Below are positions 1 to 7,318 of a stretch of 64,000 nucleotides of DNA, piece after piece (the first letter of the stretch is position 1; the number at the start of each line of letters is the position of its first letter). The notes under the pieces were generated by a model. The model saw only the letters and a program-made list of their open reading frames with translations, made no database searches and was not told where the DNA came from. This stretch comes from Aurantiacibacter poecillastricola (GTDB taxonomy: Bacteria > Pseudomonadota > Alphaproteobacteria > Sphingomonadales > Sphingomonadaceae): positions 124,001-188,000 of the forward strand of contig NZ_JAVAMS010000001.1 in assembly GCF_030730945.1 (NCBI RefSeq), given 5' to 3'. The position numbers were made by a program, and so were the translations under genes.

Positions 1-963
1 GCGACCGCGACCGCAGGCTCGATCACCGAATTCCTGATCTGGCGACTGGTGACAGGCCTCGCGCTGGGCGCGGCGCTGCCCAATGTCAGTGCACTGTCGG
101 CGGAGCTGGCGCCCGAACGGCTGCGCGCCACGATCATGGCCGTGGTCTCGGCGGGCATCCCGCTCGGCATCGCGATAGCGGGCCTGACTGCGCCCGAGAT
201 CATCGATCTTGGCAATTGGCCCGGCCTGTTCGTCGCACCCGGAGCGATGGCGCTGCTACTCGCATTGATGCTGCAACTCATCCTCTCGGGAGAGCGACCC
301 GAAAAAGCCGAGGCCGACCCTTCCAAAAATCGCGCAAAATTGCCGCAGCTCGTGCTGTTCAGCGGCTTGTGGATCTTTCCCTTCGCAGTGTTCGCCACCA
401 TGCTCGCGCTGAACGCGCTCAATCTCTACCTCCTCAACAGCTGGCTGCCGACCGTGCTGCCACAAGCGGGGATGAGCCTCGATGCCGCCGCCCGCATTTC
501 GGGCGTGGTGCAACTGGCTGGCCTTGCCATCGGCATCGGCGCCAGCCTGCTGCTCGATCGCTGGCACAAGGGCGCGGCGCTGGTTTTGTTATTCGGCGCG
601 ATCGCGCTGTCCTTCGCCGCCGTCTTCGTGACCGCTCCCGATCCGCTGGTATGGACGATCCTGCTATGCGTGGGCGTAGGCGGCGCGAGTGCTGGCGGCA
701 TGGTGCTGCCGGGCCTGTGCGCCTACCTGTTCCCCGCCCGCCTGTTGTCGAGCGCGGTGGGCATGGGCGTGCTGGTCGCGCGCCTGGGCGCCTTTGCCGG
801 GCCGCCGCTGGGCGGGTGGATGCTGGCAAACGAGATCCCGGCGCAGACCTTCCTCGGCGTAGCCGCCCTGCCCGCCATTGCCTGCGCGGTGGTAGCCCTG
901 ATGGTTCCGGCGGCGCTGCGGCGGCGGGAGAGGGCCGAACCCAACGCGCCTGCTACGCCCTGA
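1..963 (+). CDS. MFS transporter, aromatic-acid:H+ symporter type (5' truncated)
   Basis: Only the C-terminal part of the transporter lies in the window. The frame is open from base 1 to the TGA at 961-963. The visible 320 residues hold about eight hydrophobic segments, an arginine-rich stretch after ERLRATIM, and a charged central loop (GERPEKAEADPSK) typical of the cytoplasmic loop between the two six-helix halves of MFS proteins. The best guess is uptake of an aromatic acid into the cytoplasm, based on overall character and on the lignostilbene-dioxygenase-like and O-demethylase genes nearby. The substrate cannot be read from the sequence. Its end overlaps the convergent NTF2-fold gene by 11 bp. 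Confidence 0.75.
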   Translation, partial: ATATAGSITEFLIWRLVTGLALGAALPNVSALSAELAPERLRATIMAVVSAGIPLGIAIAGLTAPEIIDLGNWPGLFVAPGAMALLLALMLQLILSGERPEKAEADPSKNRAKLPQLVLFSGLWIFPFAVFATMLALNALNLYLLNSWLPTVLPQAGMSLDAAARISGVVQLAGLAIGIGASLLLDRWHKGAALVLLFGAIALSFAAVFVTAPDPLVWTILLCVGVGGASAGGMVLPGLCAYLFPARLLSSAVGMGVLVARLGAFAGPPLGGWMLANEIPAQTFLGVAALPAIACAVVALMVPAALRRRERAEPNAPATP

Positions 964-1378
964 AATCCAGACCGCCGGTCCGCTCGGCAAAGCGCCAGCC
1001 GTCTGGGGTGCGCACGCAGCGGTCCTCGAAAGTGCCGATCAGCGGGGATTTCGCATCCTGCACCGGCAGGCCGTCCTGAGCTGCATCGCCCATATAGAGC
1101 ACGATCACCGACTTCGCCCGCGCCTCGCTTTCGTTCACCACGTCCACAAGCGTGTTCGCCATCACATGGCGCTGCGCGCGCGGCGGGCGGGCGGTGAAGC
1201 TGGCGAGGATCGCCTCACGACCCACCACCGGATCGCCGCCGCTGGGACGGCGGAACACCGCGTCCTCGGTGTAGAGCGAGGCGCATCTGTCCCAGTCCTG
1301 CGCGTCGTTCGCCCACACATATTTGTGGATCAGGCGGGTGACGTCGGCCTCGATATCGCGGCGCTCGTTCTCGGTCAT
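953..1378 (-). CDS. NTF2/SnoaL-like protein
   Basis: This 141-residue protein has the small alpha+beta cone fold of the NTF2/SnoaL family. Typical features are the N-terminal helix ending in KYVWANDAQDWDRCASLYTEDAVFRRP, a GREAILASF helix, and strand ends such as CVRTPDGWRF. The family includes cofactor-free isomerases, cyclases and lyases as well as non-enzymatic proteins, so no reaction can be assigned. Its ATG overlaps the stop of the upstream MarR gene (ATGA, 1375-1378), so the two are probably translationally coupled. Position beside a lignostilbene-dioxygenase-like gene suggests a role in aromatic catabolism. Confidence 0.75.
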   Translation of the reverse strand: MTENERRDIEADVTRLIHKYVWANDAQDWDRCASLYTEDAVFRRPSGGDPVVGREAILASFTARPPRAQRHVMANTLVDVVNESEARAKSVIVLYMGDAAQDGLPVQDAKSPLIGTFEDRCVRTPDGWRFAERTGGLDFRA

Positions 1379-1908
1379 GAATTCTCCGGTTTGGTGCTTT
1401 CGAGGAAGACGGAGTTGCCCTTGGCATCGGTTGCATCCAGCCGCTCGATCAGCCGCTCCACCGTGCTGGCGAAACCGGCGAGCTCATCGCGGTCGAGCTG
1501 CGAGAACAGGTAGTGCGCCACGGTCTCGGTCTGCGGGCGCATGATCTGGTAGAGCCTTGCACCCTCTTCCGACAGGCTCAGCCACTTGCGCCGCTTGTTG
1601 CCCTCGTCCCGCTCCACCACGATCCGCCCGTGCTTCTGCAGCGCGCTCACCGCGCGGCTGATGCTCATGGCGTTCACCCCGGTCAGCTCGGCAACCTCGT
1701 GGCTGGCGGTGCGGCCGAGTGCGCCGATCGTCATCAGCAGGCGGAACTCGTTGACGCTGATCTTGTAGCGATGCGCCAGATGCGTGGAGAACGGCGCCAT
1801 CAGCCGGTTGGTCAGCTTCAGCAGGCGGTGCAGCAGCACCACCTCGCCCGTCTCGTCCATGTGCATGGTGGCCCTGCCATCCATCGCGGGCCCGGCTTCG
1901 CCGCTCAT
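1375..1908 (-). CDS. MarR-family transcriptional regulator
   Basis: This is a 177-residue winged-helix regulator. The core starts at LLHRLLKLTNRLMAPF, followed by the recognition region (ASHEVAELTGVNAMSISRAV) and the wing (VVERDEGNKRRKWLSLSEEG). The frame stays open upstream, but the start at 1908 is preferred because a GGAGGCGGAGG ribosome-binding stretch lies immediately upstream. MarR proteins usually repress a divergent gene and are released by phenolic or other small ligands. Here the divergent neighbour is the lignostilbene-dioxygenase-like gene, and a TAAC-N4-GTTA palindrome lies in the shared promoter. The ligand is unknown. Confidence 0.9.
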   Translation of the reverse strand: MSGEAGPAMDGRATMHMDETGEVVLLHRLLKLTNRLMAPFSTHLAHRYKISVNEFRLLMTIGALGRTASHEVAELTGVNAMSISRAVSALQKHGRIVVERDEGNKRRKWLSLSEEGARLYQIMRPQTETVAHYLFSQLDRDELAGFASTVERLIERLDATDAKGNSVFLESTKPENS

Positions 1909-1955
1909 CCTCCGCCTCCCATTGATCGCAATCAAGGATGCAACCTTGCGCTGAT

Positions 1956-1977
1956 TGTAACAGGCGTTAGCGTTACA
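1956..1977. promoter_or_regulatory. Putative operator with nested inverted repeats, MarR/oxygenase divergent promoter
   Basis: TGTAAC (1956-1961) and GTTACA (1972-1977) form a perfect inverted repeat. Nested within it is TAAC-AGGC-GTTA (1958-1969). It sits between the divergent MarR gene (start 1908) and the oxygenase gene (start 2009). The same TAAC-N4-GTTA core recurs at 7265-7276. Binding by the adjacent MarR protein is inference. Confidence 0.55.
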
Positions 1978-2008
1978 GCAAAGAATCGAGGGAAGAGAGG
2001 CTTGGGCA

Positions 2009-3493
2009 ATGGGTTTTCCGCAGACCATTCATTTCATCGGCACCAATACGCCGCGCAGGCAGGAATACACGCTGGAAGGGCTGGAGGTGGAAGGGGAAAT
2101 CCCCGAGGCCATCGACGGCACGTTCTTCCGTGCCGTGCCCGACAATGCGCACGAGCCGATGTTCGAGGACGATATCGCCCTCAACCATGACGGCATGATC
2201 TCCGCCTTCGCCATCCGCGACGGCAAGGTCGATTTCGCCATCAAATATGTCGAGACCGAGCGCTACCTGGCCGAGAAAGAGGCAGGCCGCGCGCTGTTCG
2301 GGCGCTATCGCAACCCCTTCACCGACGATCCGCTGGCCAAGGACAAGGACCGCACCGTCGCCAACACCACGCCCGTATGGCATGCGGGCCGCCTGTTCAT
2401 GACCAAGGAGGACGGGCGCGGCTACGAGGTCAATCCGCACACGCTGGCGACCGAGGGCAAGTGGGATTACGAGGGCAAGCTGAGGTCCGAGACCTTCACC
2501 GCCCATCCACGCATCGATCCCGAAACGGGCGAGATGTTCTTCTTCGGTTACGAGGCGGGCGGGCTGTGTACGCTGGACGTTGCCTATTGCATCGCCGACA
2601 AGGACGGCAAGCTGGTGCGCGAGCAGTGGTTCGACCAGCCCTATTGCTCCACCATCCACGATTTCGTGATCACCGAGAAATACGCGATCTTCCCGATCTT
2701 CCCGACGCTGGCCGACATGGACCGGATCAAGGAAGGCGGCGCGCACTGGGCGCACCGGCAGGACCTGCCGAGCTATGTCGGCATCATGCCGCGCTATGGC
2801 GATGTCTCCGAGATGGTGTGGATCGAGGGGCCCAAGGGCGTTTCCTGCTTCCACGAGGTCAATGCCTTCGACGACGGCGACAAGGTCCACATCGACCTCT
2901 GCCTGACCGAGACCAACGCCTTTTCCTTCATGCGCGAGGCCGGCGGCATCGACATTCCGCAGCAGGAGATCAAGGGCGCGCTCACCCGCTGGACCATCGA
3001 CATGAGTGCAGACGAGCCGGCCATAGCCTCGCGCGAGATCGGGCCCACGGGCGATCTGTGCCGGGTGGAGGATGCGGTGCAAGGCCGCCCCTACCAGCGC
3101 GCCTGGTATCTCAGCATGAACCCGCAGGCGAAGGGCCCGCCCATGCTCGGCGGCCCGGTCGGTGCGAACTTCAACTGCATGCTGCGGATCGAGCCCGAAG
3201 CCGGGCGCATCGCCATGATGGAAGTCCCGCCCGGCGCGGCCATCAGCGAGCCCGCGCATGTCGTCTCGCCCGAGGACGGGCACGGCGGCTGGCTGCTGTG
3301 CATGATCGATATCCCGAACGGTCCTCCCGGCGCAGGCGACCCGTCCGACTATTCGAGCGAGTTGTGGGTGGTCGAGGCCGACGCCATCGAGAAGGGCCCG
3401 GTCGCGAAAGTGAAGACCGGCAAGGCGCTGCGCAGTCAGGTGCACGGTACATGGGTGAGCCGCCGGAAACTGGATGCGAGCGTGCGCAAGTAG
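2009..3493 (+). CDS. Carotenoid-oxygenase family protein, lignostilbene dioxygenase-like
   Basis: The 494-residue protein is a non-heme Fe(II) dioxygenase of the RPE65/carotenoid cleavage family. The four expected iron-ligand histidines are H166 (TAHPRID), H217 (STIHDF), H282 (CFHEVNAF) and H479 (QVHGTW). Length and N-terminal pattern fit bacterial lignostilbene dioxygenases, which cleave the stilbene double bond to two aromatic aldehydes. Y100 (in RYRNPFTDD) and K133 (in TKEDG) sit where the phenol-binding Tyr and Lys of characterised enzymes occur, which favours a 4-hydroxystilbene over a carotenoid substrate. The start at 2009 has GGAAGAGAGG upstream. The product is probably cytoplasmic and divergent control by the MarR protein is likely. 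Confidence 0.85.
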   Translation: MGFPQTIHFIGTNTPRRQEYTLEGLEVEGEIPEAIDGTFFRAVPDNAHEPMFEDDIALNHDGMISAFAIRDGKVDFAIKYVETERYLAEKEAGRALFGRYRNPFTDDPLAKDKDRTVANTTPVWHAGRLFMTKEDGRGYEVNPHTLATEGKWDYEGKLRSETFTAHPRIDPETGEMFFFGYEAGGLCTLDVAYCIADKDGKLVREQWFDQPYCSTIHDFVITEKYAIFPIFPTLADMDRIKEGGAHWAHRQDLPSYVGIMPRYGDVSEMVWIEGPKGVSCFHEVNAFDDGDKVHIDLCLTETNAFSFMREAGGIDIPQQEIKGALTRWTIDMSADEPAIASREIGPTGDLCRVEDAVQGRPYQRAWYLSMNPQAKGPPMLGGPVGANFNCMLRIEPEAGRIAMMEVPPGAAISEPAHVVSPEDGHGGWLLCMIDIPNGPPGAGDPSDYSSELWVVEADAIEKGPVAKVKTGKALRSQVHGTWVSRRKLDASVRK

Positions 3494-3512
3494 TTCGCCG
3501 CCGCGCGGTCAC

Positions 3513-3539
3513 CCTCCCCATCGCTCCGCGACGGAGAGG
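3513..3539. repeat. Short hairpin between convergent genes
   Basis: CTCCG-CGA-CGGAG (3524-3536) is flanked by CCTCCCC and AGAGGAT. It lies between the ends of the oxygenase gene and the convergent DUF1097 gene. The sequence resembles one unit of the larger multi-hairpin element at 6664-6841. There is no T tract, so intrinsic termination is uncertain. Confidence 0.4.
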
Positions 3540-3549
3540 ATGTGCCCGG

Positions 3550-4071
3550 TCACTCCGCTGGATCGACGGCGGCGGCCACCGGGTCCTTTCGCGTCAGGGC
3601 ATTGGCGAGATATTCGGACGCGATGCCGAACACCGCGCCGATGACGATCGAGACGACCGTGGGCACGATCGCCTCGACAGGGGTCATGCCGGCAAGCAGG
3701 ATCGGCCCGGCGATGGAGGCAAATCCGTAGACGCTGGCCGGGATCGTCGCGAGGAACGGGACGGCCGAGGCAAGGCAGATCACGAAAGCGCCGAGGCCCA
3801 CGGCCACCGGTGCCGCAAGGTCGCCGAGACTTGCCGGCGCGCCGCCAGCCAGGATCACCGCCACCATGCCGACGAGCGCGCCGAAGCTCATGCCGAGGAT
3901 CGCCGTGGTCATGCCTTTCACGCCGCCGCCCGAGTGAAAATGGCAGCCCCAGGCAATGAAGCTGATCCAGACGAGGCCGGGCAGGAAGCTCGCCAGCGGT
4001 ACGCCGAACAGCCAGGTATCGAGTATGGCCAGCAGGCCGACCGACAGGGCCAGTGCAAGATATGCGGTCAT
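3550..4071 (-). CDS. DUF1097 family integral membrane protein
   Basis: The 173-residue protein is almost entirely hydrophobic, with about five or six membrane segments and the GCHFHSGGG and KGMTTAILGMSFGAL motifs typical of DUF1097 (YcdZ-like) proteins. The function of this inner-membrane family is not established. Two ATGs are close together. The second (4071) is preferred because GAGAGGG (4078-4084) is six bases from it, while the first (4077) touches it directly. It lies 109 bp downstream of the sensor kinase stop on the same strand, so it may be cotranscribed with it. Confidence 0.75.
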   Translation of the reverse strand: MTAYLALALSVGLLAILDTWLFGVPLASFLPGLVWISFIAWGCHFHSGGGVKGMTTAILGMSFGALVGMVAVILAGGAPASLGDLAAPVAVGLGAFVICLASAVPFLATIPASVYGFASIAGPILLAGMTPVEAIVPTVVSIVIGAVFGIASEYLANALTRKDPVAAAVDPAE

Positions 4072-4180
4072 TGTCATCCCTCTCCATGTCGCGGCCTCTT
4101 TCGCGGGCCGCCGGGAAGGCAGACTAAGTCAATCTGGTCCGGAGTCCATAGCGCGCGGGCGCAGAGGCCAACATACGCGC

Positions 4181-5194
4181 CTAGTTCACGGCGCGGCTGG
4201 CCAGGTGCAGCGCGCGGCCGGTGGATTTCGCTTCCACGCGGTAATCCGCCTGGGCCTGCTGGGCGAAGGCAGCGAACAGCCGCTCGCCGATGCCGGTGGA
4301 GGTCTCGACCTGTCCGGCATCGCCCACGCCATCGTCCTCGATCGCCAGCGACCACTGGCCCTGGCGCGCATCGAAGCGGACCTTCACGACGCCGTCGCGC
4401 CCGTCGGGAAAGGCGTATTTCGCGCAATTGGTCAGCGCCTCGTTCGTGAAGAGGCCAATGGCGACCGCCGTCTCGCGCGGCATGATGACAGGCTCGTTGC
4501 CGGTCTCGATCTCGACCTTCACATTGTCGAGGAAGGCTCCGCGAGTTACCCGGTCCACCACGTCGACCAGGTAATCCTGCATCGCCACCATTGCCCCCTC
4601 GCCCTGGCGCAGCGCAAGGTTGGAATAGGCGGATGCGAAAGAATGGATGCGTGCAATCGCCTGCTCCAGCGCGGCAGCCACTTCGGGCATTTGCTCGCGC
4701 CGTTTCTGCATTTCCAGAAGGCTGGCGGCGAGCGCGAAATTGTTCTTTGTACGGTGCTCCAGTTCGGCCTGCAGCGTGGCGGCGCGATCGATCTCGCGGT
4801 CACGTTCCTCCAGGGCACTGACAACCGCGCGGCGAAACGCTTCGGCCAGTACGAGTGTAAGCGCGACTGCAGCAGCATTGATGGCCACGCGCGGGGGATC
4901 CGTAGCGACCACGAAACCCCACGCATTGATGGGAGCGAGCACGAAATACCACGCCCACATGAAGCTGGTGACAAAGGCCGTAAGCCCGGCCTGCCAATGT
5001 CCGAACAGGACGGCGATCAGCACGGTGGGGTAGACGAGCGCGAATGGCCCGGCCGTCTCGATCCACAAGTCCAGCACGACGCGGAAACCGATCATGGCGA
5101 GCGCGCAGCAAAGGCCGAACAGGATCTTCGCTAGCAGGCCCAGGCGCCGGCTTTCAAAAGGCCGTGCGACATCCAGCTTGGCTACGCGGTGCAT
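4181..5194 (-). CDS. Membrane sensor histidine kinase, DUF4118 plus HisKA_2
   Basis: Residues about 23-118 form a DUF4118-type membrane region, as in KdpD (four hydrophobic segments, PFALVYPTVLIAVLFG). A short helix leads to a HisKA_2 dimerisation domain with the phospho-acceptor H147 in ELEHRTKNNF. The ATPase domain has the N box (NEALTNCAKYAF) and a G1-like DDGVG. Histidine kinases of this class occur in light, stress and general-stress signalling of alphaproteobacteria. No response regulator gene adjoins it, so the partner is unknown. The signal may be membrane-related. This is a 337-residue orphan kinase. Confidence 0.85.
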   Translation of the reverse strand: MHRVAKLDVARPFESRRLGLLAKILFGLCCALAMIGFRVVLDLWIETAGPFALVYPTVLIAVLFGHWQAGLTAFVTSFMWAWYFVLAPINAWGFVVATDPPRVAINAAAVALTLVLAEAFRRAVVSALEERDREIDRAATLQAELEHRTKNNFALAASLLEMQKRREQMPEVAAALEQAIARIHSFASAYSNLALRQGEGAMVAMQDYLVDVVDRVTRGAFLDNVKVEIETGNEPVIMPRETAVAIGLFTNEALTNCAKYAFPDGRDGVVKVRFDARQGQWSLAIEDDGVGDAGQVETSTGIGERLFAAFAQQAQADYRVEAKSTGRALHLASRAVN

Positions 5195-5264
5195 GGGGGC
5201 GCCTGCCTTTCACCGGGCGGCGCGGAGATGGCCACCCTCTCTCCCACCCTACGGGTCCGGGGTC

Positions 5265-5282
5265 GAATTGGCGAATCAATTC
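5265..5282. promoter_or_regulatory. Inverted repeat upstream of the sensor kinase
   Basis: GAATTG-GCGAAT-CAATTC forms a perfect 6-6-6 inverted repeat 71 bp upstream of the kinase start. It lies in an otherwise featureless 168-bp gap after the DUF3237 stop. It could be an operator for the kinase gene. Nothing in the window identifies the binding protein. Confidence 0.35.
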
Positions 5283-5362
5283 GATTGCGATTCAAAAAGT
5301 TGCGAAATGTCTATTTCTGGAAAAGCAAGCGCTAAGGTTACTCGCGGTTGCACGCGAAAGTA

Positions 5363-5899
5363 TCAGGTCAGCGCATAGTAACGCAGGCGGTTGCCGTCGC
5401 TCCGGCGCTCTCCAACGCCGATGAAGACATGCTTCGTCAGCCAGTCGTGCTTGCCTTTGGGGCACTCGAAACTGGTCTGGCTGCGCAGGTAATAGTCCTC
5501 ATGCGGAACGGGCTCCCCGCCCTCGAAGGCCCAGGCGCGCAGTCGCGCCATGGTGTCGGGCTTGCGGCCCCACAGGAAGCCGCGGTTCTGCAGCATGATG
5601 ATGGTGCCGTCCTCCTCCTCCAGCAAATATCGCGCATCGAGGCAGGCGACCTCGTCATCGCGCCACCAGGCATAGTCGCCGCCCGAGCCGGGCACCGCGC
5701 GGCCCTTCAGCAGCGGGCCTTCGAACGTGCCTTCCTTCACCAGCACGGCGGTGCGCATGCCGCCGCCAGGCATGGGGACCATCGAATAAGCCTCGGGAAA
5801 TTTCAGCTGCACCGTCATCACCGGCTCCAGCCGGGGCTGGTCGAATGCGGAGAAAGGCGCGGTGAACGGCGTGGTGTCGGAAAAGTCTGTCATGGTCAT
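5363..5899 (-). CDS. DUF3237 domain protein
   Basis: A 178-residue soluble protein of the DUF3237 family, with the characteristic EGPLLKGRAVPGSGGDYAWWRDD segment and DARYLLEEEDGTIIMLQNRGF. The family is often found beside short-chain dehydrogenases in aromatic or terpenoid degradation clusters, but no reaction is established. Its ATG overlaps the stop of the upstream SDR gene (ATGA, 5896-5899), so the pair is probably made together. Confidence 0.75.
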   Translation of the reverse strand: MTMTDFSDTTPFTAPFSAFDQPRLEPVMTVQLKFPEAYSMVPMPGGGMRTAVLVKEGTFEGPLLKGRAVPGSGGDYAWWRDDEVACLDARYLLEEEDGTIIMLQNRGFLWGRKPDTMARLRAWAFEGGEPVPHEDYYLRSQTSFECPKGKHDWLTKHVFIGVGERRSDGNRLRYYALT

Positions 5900-6645
5900 C
5901 CCAGTTCTATCAGTCCGCCATCGACGAACAGGTTTGCGCCCGTAATGAAGCTCGCATCGTCCGAGGCAAGGAACAGCACGGCTTTTGCCACGTCCTCGCT
6001 CTCACCCATGCGCTTCATCGGGATGTTGGCGATCATCATTTCCTTCAGCCCCGCCACCTGATCGTCGCTCATGCCCGGATTGCGGTAGAGCAGCGGCGTG
6101 TCGATCGGACCCGGGCTTACCACGTTGACGCGGATGCCTTCGGTTACGAGTTCCTTGGCAAACACCTTCATCGCCATGAACAGCCCGGCCTTTGCCGCTG
6201 CATAGGTGCCGTTGCCCTCCAGCGCCCCATGCGCGCCGATGCTGCCGGTCACGACAACGGAACTGCCCTTCCCCATGATCCGCACCGCCTTCTGCAGGGC
6301 GAAGACGCAGCCCTTGAGGTTGATCGCGTGGGTATGGTCCCATGCGTCCTCGGTAATCTCGCGCAAGGGTGCAAAGCCGCCGACGCCGGCATTGATGTAG
6401 AGCACGTCGATGCGGCCGTCCGCCTCCTCCACGGCCTGCACCACCGCCTCTGTCGCCGCGGCGTCGGCAATGTCGGAGCGATAGCCTGTGGCACGCGCGA
6501 TGCTCGCCACCGCCGCATCGATGGTGGACTGGTCGCGGCCAGTCAGGTGAACCTTCGCTCCCTCGCTGGCGAACATCCGGGCGGCGGTAAGGCCGATGCC
6601 CGAATTGCCGCCGAGCACGAGGACGATCTTGTTGTCGAACCGCAT
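5896..6645 (-). CDS. Short-chain dehydrogenase/reductase (SDR)
   Basis: A classical 249-residue SDR with a Rossmann NAD(P)-binding motif GGNSGIG near residue 12, the NAG motif (INAGVGG), catalytic Ser in TGSIGAHG, and YAAAK active-site Tyr/Lys. The C-terminal GANLFVDGG is the usual family ending. It oxidises an alcohol or reduces a ketone in the cytoplasm, with an unknown substrate. A GGAGAG site precedes the ATG. It is coupled to the downstream DUF3237 gene, which suggests that both act on the same intermediate, possibly in aromatic side-chain catabolism. Confidence 0.9.
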   Translation of the reverse strand: MRFDNKIVLVLGGNSGIGLTAARMFASEGAKVHLTGRDQSTIDAAVASIARATGYRSDIADAAATEAVVQAVEEADGRIDVLYINAGVGGFAPLREITEDAWDHTHAINLKGCVFALQKAVRIMGKGSSVVVTGSIGAHGALEGNGTYAAAKAGLFMAMKVFAKELVTEGIRVNVVSPGPIDTPLLYRNPGMSDDQVAGLKEMMIANIPMKRMGESEDVAKAVLFLASDDASFITGANLFVDGGLIELG

Positions 6646-6663
6646 TTCAATTTCTCTCCAAAA

Positions 6664-6841
6664 ATCCTCTCCATCCCGCTGCGCGAAACGGGGAGGATAT
6701 ATCGTCCTCCCTGCCGCGAGGCGGTGGGGAGGTGGCGCGATGCGTCAGCATCGTGACGGAGGGGCCGTTGCGCCTCGGCCCTCCACCACCAGCCGTTGGC
6801 TGGCGGTCCCCCTCCCCATGCCTGCGACACGGGGAGGATCG
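6664..6841. repeat. Multi-hairpin intergenic element (REP/BIME-like)
   Basis: This roughly 180-bp stretch has no gene but holds consecutive strong hairpins: ATCCTC...GAGGAT-type arms around 6665-6698, CCTCCC...GGGAGG around 6704-6732, GATGC-GTCA-GCATC, GGAGGGGCC...GGCCCTCC, CCAGCC-GTT-GGCTGG, and CCTCCCC...GGGGAGG at the right end. The GGGGAGG/CCTCCCC core repeats in alternating orientation, like a composite REP element. It separates the SDR gene from an NTF2-fold gene and could end transcription or protect mRNA. Confidence 0.6.
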
Positions 6842-6845
6842 TTGC

Positions 6846-7235
6846 CTAGAACGGGCTGAGCGGGTTCAGCCTGTCGGGATCGACATCCTGCATCACGTCC
6901 CAGTGCTCCACGATCTTGCCGTCCGCGACGCGGAAGATGTCCATCACCGCAAAGCCCGGATCGCCCTCGTGCCGGATCACGTGGTAATGCAGCATGACGT
7001 GGTCGCCATCCACGAAGGCGCGGTGAAGCACCTGCTCGGCCTCGCCCGGCTGGCCTTTCGCCCAGTCGAGAAAACCCTTCAGGGCCTCGCGTCCCGGCTC
7101 CACATTCTGGTGATGCTGGATGTAATCCTCGGCGATGTACTCATCGACGCGCGCGCTATCGAGCGGCACGAGCACGTTCTCGAACATGCCCATCACCAGC
7201 GCGAGGTTCGCCTCTTCTTCCGGCGTTCTTGCCAT
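6846..7235 (-). CDS. SnoaL-like NTF2-fold protein
   Basis: A 129-residue SnoaL-like protein. Visible family features are the N-terminal helix, YIAEDYIQHHQNVEPGREALKGFLDWA, paired strands (HVMLHYHVIRHE), and the FRVADGKIVEHWDVMQ end that closes the active-site cone. SnoaL relatives catalyse acid-base chemistry without cofactors, so an aldol, cyclase or isomerase role on an aromatic intermediate is possible but unproven. The start at 7235 is chosen for a GGAGGAGAGGGG stretch upstream. The gene is divergent from a second NTF2-fold gene with a palindromic operator between them. Confidence 0.8.
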   Translation of the reverse strand: MARTPEEEANLALVMGMFENVLVPLDSARVDEYIAEDYIQHHQNVEPGREALKGFLDWAKGQPGEAEQVLHRAFVDGDHVMLHYHVIRHEGDPGFAVMDIFRVADGKIVEHWDVMQDVDPDRLNPLSPF

Positions 7236-7264
7236 CGTCCCCTCTCCTCCTCTTGCGATGATGC

Positions 7265-7276
7265 TAACGCGCGTTA
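7265..7276. promoter_or_regulatory. Putative operator TAAC-N4-GTTA between divergent NTF2-fold genes
   Basis: TAACGCGCGTTA is a perfect 12-bp palindrome located 30 bp from one start codon (7235) and 43 bp from the other (7319). Its half-sites and spacing match the palindrome at 1958-1969 (TAACAGGCGTTA) in the MarR/oxygenase promoter. A common regulator for both promoters is inferred. Confidence 0.55.
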
Positions 7277-7318
7277 CGGTTGTCGGCAACGACGAAGAAT
7301 TGCGGGAAGGAGAGCCTG

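Noticed and set aside
1973..3445. 490-codon open frame on the minus strand across the oxygenase gene
   Set aside because: It is exactly antisense to the oxygenase, has no ribosome-binding site or family features, and is rich in His/Arg/Gly as expected of an antisense frame in GC-rich coding DNA.
2377..4449. 690-codon plus-strand frame spanning the oxygenase, DUF1097 and kinase genes
   Set aside because: It crosses three well-supported genes in other frames, and its sequence is arginine-rich without domains.
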